Assembly (NCBI GenBank): GCA_902519945.1
Contig: CABYLY010000008.1
Location: forward strand, 1-39,594
Direction: 5' to 3'
DNA length: 39,594 bases
Source: an uncultured Pelagibacteraceae bacterium
Lineage (GTDB): Bacteria; Pseudomonadota; Alphaproteobacteria; Pelagibacterales; Pelagibacteraceae
Both the position numbers and the translations under genes were made by a program. Below are positions 19,320 through 26,948 of this stretch, piece by piece (position 1 is the first letter of the stretch; each line of letters opens with the position of its first letter). The notes below the pieces were generated by a model. The model was not told where the DNA came from, did not search any database, and worked only from the letters and a program-made list of their open reading frames with translations.

Positions 19320-19598
19320 TTATCTATCTTGCATCTTTTTTGCAGATTTAATTACATTGGAAATTCCAGCTATTACACCTACAAAAAAGAAAATTAAAAT
19401 TAACCAAGGTTTAGTACCAAAGGTCTTGTCCAAAATAAACCCAATAATTGTCCCTACAGCAACAGCAGATATAAGCTCAGTACTAAGCTTAAAAGCACTA
19501 CCTATTGGGGATGCATTATGTTTTTTATTGCCCAAATTCCTTTTTGAAATCTTCTTTTTTGCAATTTCTAAGCGAGTTTTAAAAGGGTCCTTTGACAT
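19320..19598 (-). CDS. atpI: ATP synthase assembly protein AtpI/AtpZ-like
   Basis: A 92-residue protein with a basic N-terminal half and two membrane helices (about 36-56 and 62-83). The GTIIGFILDKTFGTKPWLILI hairpin matches the AtpI/AtpZ family, which helps assemble the c-ring or handle magnesium. It starts 14 bases after the smc stop and leads the Fo gene run. The family assignment rests on hydropathy, the hairpin motif and position. Confidence 0.88.
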   Translation of the reverse strand: MSKDPFKTRLEIAKKKISKRNLGNKKHNASPIGSAFKLSTELISAVAVGTIIGFILDKTFGTKPWLILIFFFVGVIAGISNVIKSAKKMQDR

Positions 19599-19612
19599 TT
19601 CAGTTTGTGTTT

Positions 19613-22009
19613 TTAGGCAACCATGCTCTCAGCCTTTTGAAGATCAACCGCTACCAGTTGGCTTATCCCTTTCTCAGGCATTGTAACCCCATAAAGTCTG
19701 TTCATTTTTGACATTGTCAGAGCATGATGAGTAACAATTACAAATTTAGTATTTGTTATCTTTATCAACTCCTCTAACAAGCTACAAAATCTTGTAACGT
19801 TAGCATCATCTAAAGGAGCATCTACTTCATCTAAAACACAAATAGGAGATGGGTTGGTAAGAAATACGGCAAAAATTAAAGATAGCGCTGTTAAAGCTTG
19901 TTCTCCGCCTGATAATAAAGTTATAGATTGTAATCTTTTTCCAGGAGGACTTACTAACATTTCTAAACCTGCTTCTAAGGGGTCATCTGAGTCAACAAGT
20001 TCTAATTTCGCATTCCCACCATTAAATAATTTAGTATATACCTCGTTGAACTTTCTATTAACCTTCTCAAAAGCGTCAATCAATCTTTCTCTGCCTTTTT
20101 GATTTAATTCATTTATACTATTTTTTAATTTCATAATTGCTGTAACCAGATCCACTCTGTCTTGTTCCATTTTTTTTATCTCAGTTTCATATTTATTTGT
20201 TTCTTCATCAGCCTTTAAATTAACAGATCCTAATTTTTCTCTCTCTTGCTTTTTTTTATCTAATAGATCCTCCTGATTAACGGCATCAGGAAGTTCTTCC
20301 GCACCATATAAATTTGAATTTTCTAAAATATTTTCCTCAGTAAGATTCAGTTCTGAGTTTATCCGGTCTATTAAATCCATTTTTCTTTTTTTTAATCCTT
20401 CTATGGTTGCTCCAGAACTAGCCTTTCTTTCTCTAATTTGTATAGATTGTTCTTGTATTTCATTTAACTGTGCTCTTAGAGATACAATTTTTTCATCTGT
20501 GGTGTTAATGATAATATCATTTTCATTTTTTTCTTCTTCAGAAATTCTTAAGCCTTCAGAAATCTGACCTTTTTTTTCAGCTTGTAATTTAGGTTGATTG
20601 TCTAGTTTTTCTAGTTGCGAGTTTAGTTTATTTTTTCTATCTGAAAGCTCAGCTACCATTTTTTCAGAGTTAGATAATAAATTTTTCCAACTTTTAATTT
20701 CTTGATCAATAATATCAATTCTTTCTTTTCTTTTTATAGACTCATTTTTAATGTTTTGATTTTTACTATAACTATCTGCATATTCTTCAATAATTATTTT
20801 GAAATTATTTATTGCATCTACTGCCTCTTGATTTTTTTTTAAGTTGATTAGTTCTTTAATTTGATCAATTTCACTATCTAATTTATTTTTTATATTATCT
20901 AAGTCAGTGTTAGAATTTTTCTCTGTTTCATAATATTTTGAATCAATTTCTATAAGTTCATTTTTTTCCTCTTTAAGCCTTTTTTCATTTGAGTTTGCAT
21001 CAATGACTATTCCTTTTTCTCTGTTGATATCGTCATCAAGTGTTTGAAGAGATTTTTTGATATTTTCAATTTCATCTTGAATTCTTGTGTTTTCCTCATC
21101 AAGATTTTGAAGTTCTAAATTCAGTCTTTGAATTTTAGATAAATTTTCAATATTTTTTTCTCTCAAAGGCAAGACTTTGTCTGTCTCCATTTTAATCAAA
21201 TTTTCAAAATCAGAAATTTTTGTATTATAATCACTTACTTCTCCTTCTGCCTCTGTATTAATTTCATTTTCAACTTTTATTTCTTTATCAATTTCCAAAA
21301 GTTTTAAATAATATAAACCTGCCTCTATTTTCTTAATTTCATTTGATATATTTTTATATTTATTTGCCTCCTCAGCTTGTTTTTGAAGATTAGCCAATTG
21401 TTTCTCTTGTTGTCTTTTAAGTTCATCGGCTCTCTTCAAATTATTTTCAGCTGCATTCAATCTTAATTCGGCTTCATGTCTTCTAACATGTAAACCAGAA
21501 ATCCCTGCTGCTTCCTCTAATATAGCTCTTCTATCAGTAGGTTTTGCTGTAACAAGTGCACCTATACGTCCTTGACTGATCATTGAAGGAGAATGGGCGC
21601 CAGTAGATAAATCAGCAAAAAACATTTGAGCATCTCTAGCTCTTACCTCTTTATCGTTGATATAAAATTTTGATCCTTTATCTTTTTCTATTTTTCTTCT
21701 TATATTAATTTCATTGAGTCCTCTAAATTGAATTGGACCCTCATTTTTCTCATTTACAAGTTGAACCGAAACTTCGGCAATATTTTTTGATGGTTTGTTT
21801 GAAGTTCCAGAAAATATCACGTCTTCCATTCCTGATCCTCGCATGCTTTTGGCTGATGTTTCCCCCATCACCCATCTAAGAGACTCCACGATATTTGATT
21901 TTCCACATCCATTTGGACCCACTATACCAGTTAAACCATCCTCAATTAAAAAGTTGGTTTTATCCGCAAAAGACTTAAATCCATTTAAATGGATTTTTTT
22001 AAACTCCAT
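19613..22009 (-). CDS. smc: Chromosome segregation SMC-like ATPase, short and apparently hingeless
   Basis: An SMC-family ATPase for chromosome organisation. At 798 residues it is about 350 shorter than usual bacterial SMC proteins. The head domains are intact: Walker A GPNGCGKSN (31-39), the ABC signature LLSGGEQAL (698-706), Walker B ICVLDEVDAPLDDANV (723-738) and the His switch VTHH (762-765). The middle (about 170-620) is almost all charged coiled coil. I find no glycine-rich globular hinge at the centre (about 350-430), where the dimerisation domain should be. No frameshift is seen; the frame is open throughout. The alphaproteobacterial order dciA-dsbA-smc supports orthology. Whether it dimerises in another way is unknown. 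Confidence 0.93.
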   Translation of the reverse strand: MEFKKIHLNGFKSFADKTNFLIEDGLTGIVGPNGCGKSNIVESLRWVMGETSAKSMRGSGMEDVIFSGTSNKPSKNIAEVSVQLVNEKNEGPIQFRGLNEINIRRKIEKDKGSKFYINDKEVRARDAQMFFADLSTGAHSPSMISQGRIGALVTAKPTDRRAILEEAAGISGLHVRRHEAELRLNAAENNLKRADELKRQQEKQLANLQKQAEEANKYKNISNEIKKIEAGLYYLKLLEIDKEIKVENEINTEAEGEVSDYNTKISDFENLIKMETDKVLPLREKNIENLSKIQRLNLELQNLDEENTRIQDEIENIKKSLQTLDDDINREKGIVIDANSNEKRLKEEKNELIEIDSKYYETEKNSNTDLDNIKNKLDSEIDQIKELINLKKNQEAVDAINNFKIIIEEYADSYSKNQNIKNESIKRKERIDIIDQEIKSWKNLLSNSEKMVAELSDRKNKLNSQLEKLDNQPKLQAEKKGQISEGLRISEEEKNENDIIINTTDEKIVSLRAQLNEIQEQSIQIRERKASSGATIEGLKKRKMDLIDRINSELNLTEENILENSNLYGAEELPDAVNQEDLLDKKKQEREKLGSVNLKADEETNKYETEIKKMEQDRVDLVTAIMKLKNSINELNQKGRERLIDAFEKVNRKFNEVYTKLFNGGNAKLELVDSDDPLEAGLEMLVSPPGKRLQSITLLSGGEQALTALSLIFAVFLTNPSPICVLDEVDAPLDDANVTRFCSLLEELIKITNTKFVIVTHHALTMSKMNRLYGVTMPEKGISQLVAVDLQKAESMVA

Positions 22010-22017
22010 AAGCTAAC

Positions 22018-22593
22018 TTATATCAGTTTTTCTAAAGTTTTTTTTAAATTTTTATAATTAAGGGTTTTTTCGAACTTTTCGTTGTTGATAATTATCGTAG
22101 GAGTAGCATTTACTTTAAAATTTTTCGTTCCCTCAATACGATCGTTTAATACAAAATCCTCTATTTCTTTATTATTGATACACTTTTCAAAATCTAAATT
22201 AAAACCCTCATTTTTAAGAAATTTTTTTAAATTATCATTAACTTCCTCTACTGTGTTTCCCTTAATCCAAGATTGTTGATTTGAATAAAGACTTTCTAAA
22301 ATTTTTAAACTTTCATTCCGATTACATTGTGAAATTTTAGATGCATTAAAAGCGGCAACGTCAAGGGGAAAGTGTCTAAATTCAATTTTTACTAAACCTG
22401 TATCAATATAGTCTTTTTTGAGTTGTGGATAAACATCTTTATGAAAAGTCGCACAATGACTACAAGTAAGAGACTCATATGCGATTATCGTAATTTTAGC
22501 TTTTTCGTCACCCGAGACTATTCTTACTGGTTCTGCACTAACATTATTTAATGAACCTAAAAATAAAAATAGAAATATGAAAATTTTTTTCAT
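22018..22593 (-). CDS. Secreted DsbA-family thiol-disulfide oxidoreductase
   Basis: A 191-residue thioredoxin-fold protein with a signal peptide (about 1-20, ending NVSA). The active site is Cys44-Ser-His-Cys47 in SLTCSHCATFH, and the cis-proline loop is NATPTIII near residues 166-173. The fold is of the DsbA/DsbG type with a helical insertion between. It probably oxidises or isomerises disulfides of periplasmic proteins; cytochrome c1 and CtaC maturation are possible clients (inference). It overlaps dciA by four bases and precedes smc by eight. Confidence 0.92.
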   Translation of the reverse strand: MKKIFIFLFLFLGSLNNVSAEPVRIVSGDEKAKITIIAYESLTCSHCATFHKDVYPQLKKDYIDTGLVKIEFRHFPLDVAAFNASKISQCNRNESLKILESLYSNQQSWIKGNTVEEVNDNLKKFLKNEGFNLDFEKCINNKEIEDFVLNDRIEGTKNFKVNATPTIIINNEKFEKTLNYKNLKKTLEKLI

Positions 22594-23075
22594 TTTGTTT
22601 TAAATACTTTTTTTAATTCAATTAAAGATTTTTTTAAACTTTCATTTTCAACATTTGTAAGGTTTTTTTCAAATCTATTTTTTGTCTCATAGGACTGAGG
22701 CTCATTCTCTTTTTTATCTGATTTTTCATCATTAAAACTTTTGAACTTGATCTTTTCTACGACTTGATTTTGAAAAAAAAAATTCATCTTATCCATAATT
22801 TTTTTTTTGGAATATTCAAGCTCAATTTCATGACCGCGCTTGACCATTATCAGTAAAGTGCTAACTCCAAATTTGTTTGAACTTCTGTAAGCTTTTGGAT
22901 AACAAACTTTAAACAAATCTTCCCCAGCGATATGTTTCCAATTATTGAGTGTTTCTGAAAAAATATGACCTCTTTTATTTATAAGCTTTTTAATATTTTT
23001 TGGCAAAGTGTCTTTAAAGGATCTTAACCCTTGAATGCTCTTAAATCTCTGCTTACTATTATTTTTAAATTGCAT
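22590..23075 (-). CDS. DciA-like (DUF721) protein, probable replicative helicase loader
   Basis: A 161-residue protein whose N-terminal half matches the DUF721/DciA pattern: LPKNIKKLINKRG followed by NNWKHIAGEDLFKVCYPKAYR and a strand TLLIMVKRGHEIELEYSKKKIMDKMN. DciA is the ancestral loader of the replicative helicase DnaB in bacteria lacking DnaC or DnaI. The C-terminal third is charged and of low complexity. Its ATG abuts the mutY ATG on the other strand with no base between. The family call rests on motif pattern and the mutY-dciA-dsbA-smc order. Confidence 0.82.
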   Translation of the reverse strand: MQFKNNSKQRFKSIQGLRSFKDTLPKNIKKLINKRGHIFSETLNNWKHIAGEDLFKVCYPKAYRSSNKFGVSTLLIMVKRGHEIELEYSKKKIMDKMNFFFQNQVVEKIKFKSFNDEKSDKKENEPQSYETKNRFEKNLTNVENESLKKSLIELKKVFKTK

Positions 23076-24056
23076 ATGAAAGAAAATATAATAACAAAAA
23101 AAATTCTTAATTGGTATGATTTAAATAAGAGAACATTACCGTGGCGAAAAAATGTTTCACAATCAAAAAAACATTATTATACATTGGTAAGTGAATTCAT
23201 GTTGCAGCAGACACAAGTTGTGACTGTAATTCCTTATTTTAATAGATTTATAAATAAAATTCCAAATCTTAAAAAACTTTCAAAAATCCCAGATAGAGAA
23301 TTGATGAAACTTTGGGAGGGTCTTGGATATTATTCAAGAGTAAGAAATCTAAAAAAAACTGCTAAAATCATAATTAGTAAATATCATGGAGAAATTCCGA
23401 ATAATTATGAGGATTTAATATCTTTGCCTGGTATCGGCAATTACACTGCTAATGCAATTTTAGCAATTGCCTTTAATAAATCCTATATCCCTTTAGATGG
23501 AAACATTGAAAGGGTTTTGAAAAGATATCTTTATTTAAAAAAAGATAAGGAAATACAAAAAGACAATTTAATAGAAAAAAAATCTATTTTTGGAATTTCA
23601 TCAAGAGCAAGCGATTATGCTCAAGCTTTAATGGAATTAGGAGCAATGATATGCAAACCAAAAAATCCTGAATGTAGCGGGTGTCCTATCTCGAAAAATT
23701 GTAAATCTTATAAGAAGAAAGATTTTGATTTAGCTAAAATTATAAAAAAGAATAAAGAAAAATATTTTATTCTTAAAGTTTATAAAAAAAATCAAAAATA
23801 CTTGTTAGTAAAAAATACAAGATTCAACTTTCTAAAAAATTTAGTGATTTTTCCGATGGAAGAGCTTTCTAACCCAAAAAAATTTAATGAAAATCTTAAT
23901 TTTAAAATGTCAAATATGAATATGAACATAAAAATTCAATATCTCAAAAATGTAAAAAGATTTCCTTCATCTTACTGGTTTGATAAAAGAAAATTAGATA
24001 ATTATATGCTTCCAACATTCACTAAGAAAGTTGTTAAATATTTAGAAAAAAGATAA
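23076..24056 (+). CDS. mutY: Adenine DNA glycosylase MutY
   Basis: A 326-residue glycosylase that removes adenine mispaired with 8-oxoguanine. The catalytic Glu40 is in SEFMLQQTQV, the helix-hairpin-helix in LPGIGNYTANAI (117-128), and Asp141 in PLDGNIERVL. The [4Fe-4S] cysteines are Cys193, Cys200, Cys203 and Cys209 with the 6-2-5 spacing. I chose the ATG at 23076 because family homology begins at once (KKILNWYD...LPWR). A longer frame from 23031 would run into the divergent dciA gene. The C-terminal domain is short and divergent. Its stop overlaps the next gene's ATG. Confidence 0.95.
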   Translation: MKENIITKKILNWYDLNKRTLPWRKNVSQSKKHYYTLVSEFMLQQTQVVTVIPYFNRFINKIPNLKKLSKIPDRELMKLWEGLGYYSRVRNLKKTAKIIISKYHGEIPNNYEDLISLPGIGNYTANAILAIAFNKSYIPLDGNIERVLKRYLYLKKDKEIQKDNLIEKKSIFGISSRASDYAQALMELGAMICKPKNPECSGCPISKNCKSYKKKDFDLAKIIKKNKEKYFILKVYKKNQKYLLVKNTRFNFLKNLVIFPMEELSNPKKFNENLNFKMSNMNMNIKIQYLKNVKRFPSSYWFDKRKLDNYMLPTFTKKVVKYLEKR

Positions 24057-25201
24057 TGAAAAAAGTAGCTGTAATTGGTGCTGGTATTTCAGGGCTATTC
24101 ATTGCGAATTTATTTAAGAGAGATAAAAAGTATCAAGTAACTATTTTTGAAAGAAATAGCTTAATTGATTTGAAAGCAGGTTACGGAATTCAATTATCCG
24201 TCAACAGCATCAAACTTTTAAATAAAATTCAGTTTGATAAATTAGAAAATAATGAGAAATTTAATCCAGACAAAATCAATTTTTACTCAATTAAAAATTC
24301 TAATAAGATATGTGAGCTAAATATATCAAATTTTAATTCTGAAAATTGTAAATATACTACTCTTAAAAGATCATCACTTATTAATTTTTTAAAAAAGGAT
24401 TTAGAAAAAGAAATAAAATTTGACCACATTATTTCAAAGATAGAACAACAAGATCAAATCGTTAAAATCACTTTTGAAAATAATGAAACTTATGAATTTG
24501 ATTATTTAATTATTTCAGATGGAGTTTTTTCAAAGAGTAAAAACCTATTATCAAAAAATCAAATAAAAACTAAATTTAATGATACTTTAGCTATTAGAGG
24601 AATAATACCAAGCTCTTCAAATATAGCTGATAAAAAAAACATCTCGTTGTTTTTAGGTTCAAATTTTCACTATGTTATTTATCCATTATCTCCTTATGGA
24701 GATTTTAACTTTATAGCTGTAATGAAATATCAACTTTCAGAGGATGAGCAAAAAAATTACTCGTTGTTTAATGACAATATTTTTATTAAAAAGATTTTAG
24801 AAAAAATTCCGGACATAAATAAGAAATTTTTTGATAGTATTAATGATTTAAAGATATACCCAGTATTTGTGAGTAATGATTTTTTTGAGGTTAATAATAA
24901 TAATATTCATCTAATAGGAGATGCTTTTTTTGCTTTTCCACCATCATTTGCTCAAGGTGCTTCACAATCAATAGAAGGCGCATATGAATTATTTGAGAAT
25001 ATAGAGAATAATACTGAAAGTAACTTTTTTAGAAATAGAGTTAATAAAACAAAAATGGTTAATAATCGCTCAAGATTAAATCAATTTACTTTTCATTTAT
25101 CTAATCCTTTAACAACATTATTAAGAAATATTTTTTTGAAAAGATTAGTAAAAAACAAAAAGTTTTTAGAGGTCTATTTGGGCAAAATTTATAAAAACTA
25201 A
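24056..25201 (+). CDS. FAD-dependent monooxygenase (UbiH/salicylate hydroxylase-like)
   Basis: A 381-residue flavoprotein monooxygenase of the PHBH fold. The N-terminal FAD motif is VAVIGAGISGLFIANL (4-19), and the second FAD motif is LIGDAFFAFPPSFAQGASQSIEGAYEL (about 283-309). The substrate is not evident; ubiquinone-ring hydroxylases and aromatic hydroxylases share this architecture. The ATG overlaps the mutY stop (TAATG), so the two are likely co-transcribed. Its stop is interlocked with that of ccrM on the other strand. Confidence 0.85.
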   Translation: MKKVAVIGAGISGLFIANLFKRDKKYQVTIFERNSLIDLKAGYGIQLSVNSIKLLNKIQFDKLENNEKFNPDKINFYSIKNSNKICELNISNFNSENCKYTTLKRSSLINFLKKDLEKEIKFDHIISKIEQQDQIVKITFENNETYEFDYLIISDGVFSKSKNLLSKNQIKTKFNDTLAIRGIIPSSSNIADKKNISLFLGSNFHYVIYPLSPYGDFNFIAVMKYQLSEDEQKNYSLFNDNIFIKKILEKIPDINKKFFDSINDLKIYPVFVSNDFFEVNNNNIHLIGDAFFAFPPSFAQGASQSIEGAYELFENIENNTESNFFRNRVNKTKMVNNRSRLNQFTFHLSNPLTTLLRNIFLKRLVKNKKFLEVYLGKIYKN

Positions 25202-26268
25202 CTATTAGAAATTAATCTTTGTCTTAAATGATCGATAGGAACTGCGTTTCCATTCAAGTTATAATGCCAATAGGTCCATCCATTACAGCTTTCAGCACCT
25301 AAAATTGTAGCTGCTACTTTATGAATTGAGCCTTCAGTTTGAGCATGTTTGATACTGCCATCAGCCATAATTTTTGCACTGATTTTCTTTTTATTATCAA
25401 AAATAGTAGTGCCTGGTTTAATTATCCCTAATTCAACCAACGATCCGAACGGTATTCTTGGTTTAGATCTTCCGTTCTGTAAAGTATCTAAATAATCATC
25501 TTCTATAGGTTTTGCTTTCTTTAATCTTTGCTCAGCTGCTTTAAAATAGGTTTTTTCTTTTTCAATACCAAAATAATTTCTGCCCAATTTTTTAGCAACT
25601 GTTGCTGTTGTACCTGATCCTAAAAAAGGATCTAAAACTAAATCATTTTTGTTTGTCGTTGCTAATAAAATTCTGTGAAGTAGAGCCTCAGGTTTTTGAG
25701 TAGAATGGACTTTTTTACCATTCTTTTTTAGTCTTTCAGAACCATTGCAAATTGGCAATTCCCAGTTAGATCTCATTTGAAGATCGTCATTTAAACATTT
25801 TAAGGATTGATAATTAAAAGTGTATTTTGATTTTTCAGACTTAGATGCCCAAATTAAAGTTTCGTGGGCGTTTGTAAAGCGCGTTCCTCTAAAATTTGGC
25901 ATAGGGTTTTTTTTATTCCAAATGACATCATTTAAAATCCAAAAACCTAAATTTTGAACAGCAGTGCCAACCCTAAAAATATTGTGATAACTACCGATTA
26001 CCCAAATAGACCCATTCTTTTTTAAAATTCTTTTACACTCACTTAACCATGAATAGGTAAAGTCATCATACTTTTTAAAATTTTCAAATTGATCCCATTT
26101 ATCATTTACTGCACTCACTTTAGATCTATCTGGTCTTGTTAATTCACTTTTTAATTGTAGGTTGTAAGGAGGGTCAGCAAAAATTAAATCGAAAGTCTCG
26201 TCAGGAATCTTTTTCAATTCCTTCAAGCTATCTCCATTAATTAGTTTATTTTTGAAGTTTAAATTCAT
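25198..26268 (-). CDS. ccrM: Cell-cycle DNA adenine methyltransferase CcrM (GANTC)
   Basis: A 356-residue beta-class N6-adenine methyltransferase. The catalytic motif IV is DPPY (32-35), and the SAM-binding motif I, LDPFLGSGTTA, comes later (about 218-228), with HSTQKPEALL before it. The C-terminal 80-residue extension (FGSLVELGIIKPG ... NGWTYWHYN) is the CcrM-specific DNA-recognition domain. In alphaproteobacteria CcrM methylates GANTC and links gene expression to replication. It lies next to rnhB, as in Caulobacter. Two GANTC sites sit in its own leader. Confidence 0.96.
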   Translation of the reverse strand: MNLNFKNKLINGDSLKELKKIPDETFDLIFADPPYNLQLKSELTRPDRSKVSAVNDKWDQFENFKKYDDFTYSWLSECKRILKKNGSIWVIGSYHNIFRVGTAVQNLGFWILNDVIWNKKNPMPNFRGTRFTNAHETLIWASKSEKSKYTFNYQSLKCLNDDLQMRSNWELPICNGSERLKKNGKKVHSTQKPEALLHRILLATTNKNDLVLDPFLGSGTTATVAKKLGRNYFGIEKEKTYFKAAEQRLKKAKPIEDDYLDTLQNGRSKPRIPFGSLVELGIIKPGTTIFDNKKKISAKIMADGSIKHAQTEGSIHKVAATILGAESCNGWTYWHYNLNGNAVPIDHLRQRLISNS

Positions 26269-26285
26269 TTTGTAATATTAAATTA

Positions 26286-26301
26286 GACTCTAAAAAGATT
26301 C
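26286..26301 (-). promoter_or_regulatory. Two GANTC methylation sites in the ccrM leader
   Basis: GACTC at 26286-26290 and GATTC at 26297-26301 both match GANTC, the CcrM target. They lie 18 to 33 bases upstream of the ccrM start codon. In Caulobacter crescentus, paired GANTC sites in the ccrM promoter region let methylation state control ccrM expression. The same arrangement here suggests autoregulation, by inference. A partial CtrA-like TTAA-N7-TAAT occurs further upstream but is weak in such A+T-rich DNA. Confidence 0.5.
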
Positions 26302-26360
26302 TTGGGTCAACCTAGGATTGAATTATTTAGTTTTAATTAGTGTAGGGATTTATTCTAATA

Positions 26361-26387
26361 ACAATATATTGTGTTTCTACGTGAAAC
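26361..26387. repeat. Palindrome plus hairpin after rnhB (resembles an imperfect parS)
   Basis: ACAATATATTGT at 26361-26372 is a perfect 12-base palindrome. Next to it GTTTC (26373-26377) and GAAAC (26383-26387) form an inverted repeat around TACGT, directly after the rnhB stop. The second element reads TGTTTC-T-ACGTGAAAC: it is the ParB site consensus with one extra T in the left half. The spacing change would probably weaken ParB binding. Alternatively it is a weak terminator for rnhB; no T run follows. Confidence 0.4.
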
Positions 26388-26948
26388 CTATTTAACCTTA
26401 TCAATTGGTGAAAAAGTTTTTCTGTGATGTGCGGTGATACCAAATTTTCTGATTGCTTTAATATGTTCTTTGGTTCCGTACCCAAAATTTTTATTCCAGT
26501 GATAATTTTTGTGATTTTTATGAAGCTTGGTAATCATTTTGTCACGAGCAACTTTTGCGATAATGGAAGCTGCAGATATTGATGGTATTTTTTGATCGCC
26601 TTTAATTACAGCATTCAATTTATAGCCTTTGATTTTTGGTAATTGGTTTCCATCAATTAAAACGAGAGATGGTTTTTTTTTTAATTTTATTATGGCCCTT
26701 TTCATTGCTAGTAAACTTGCTTGAAGCACGTTTATTTTGTCAATCTCTTTTGAAGAAGCTTTAGTTATTGCCCACGTAGAATTTTTTTTAATATATCTTG
26801 CTAAAATTTCTCTTTTTGATTTAGATAATTTTTTTGAGTCTTTCAAAATCCTCTTGTTAATTGATTTTTTTAATATGACAGCAGCGGCATATACTGGCCC
26901 AACTAAACTTCCTCTACCAACTTCATCAACACCAGCAATATTTGACAT
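26388..26948 (-). CDS. rnhB: Ribonuclease HII
   Basis: A 186-residue RNase HII that removes ribonucleotides misincorporated in DNA. The signature is AGVDEVGRGSLVGPVYAAAV, with Asp8 and Glu9, followed by LVLIDGNQ (Asp about 97) and SIIAKVARD with the last catalytic Asp. The start codon overlaps the uracil-DNA glycosylase stop by one base. The gap to ccrM is 119 bases, the largest in the window, and holds the repeats and GANTC sites listed separately. Confidence 0.96.
   Translation of the reverse strand: MSNIAGVDEVGRGSLVGPVYAAAVILKKSINKRILKDSKKLSKSKREILARYIKKNSTWAITKASSKEIDKINVLQASLLAMKRAIIKLKKKPSLVLIDGNQLPKIKGYKLNAVIKGDQKIPSISAASIIAKVARDKMITKLHKNHKNYHWNKNFGYGTKEHIKAIRKFGITAHHRKTFSPIDKVK

Noticed and set aside
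19357..19686. 109-codon plus-strand frame over atpI and the end of smc
   Set aside because: Antisense to coding sequence on the other strand with no independent support.
23031..23075. Longer mutY start at 23031
   Set aside because: The extra 15 residues show no MutY homology and would lie inside dciA; the ATG at 23076 matches the family start.
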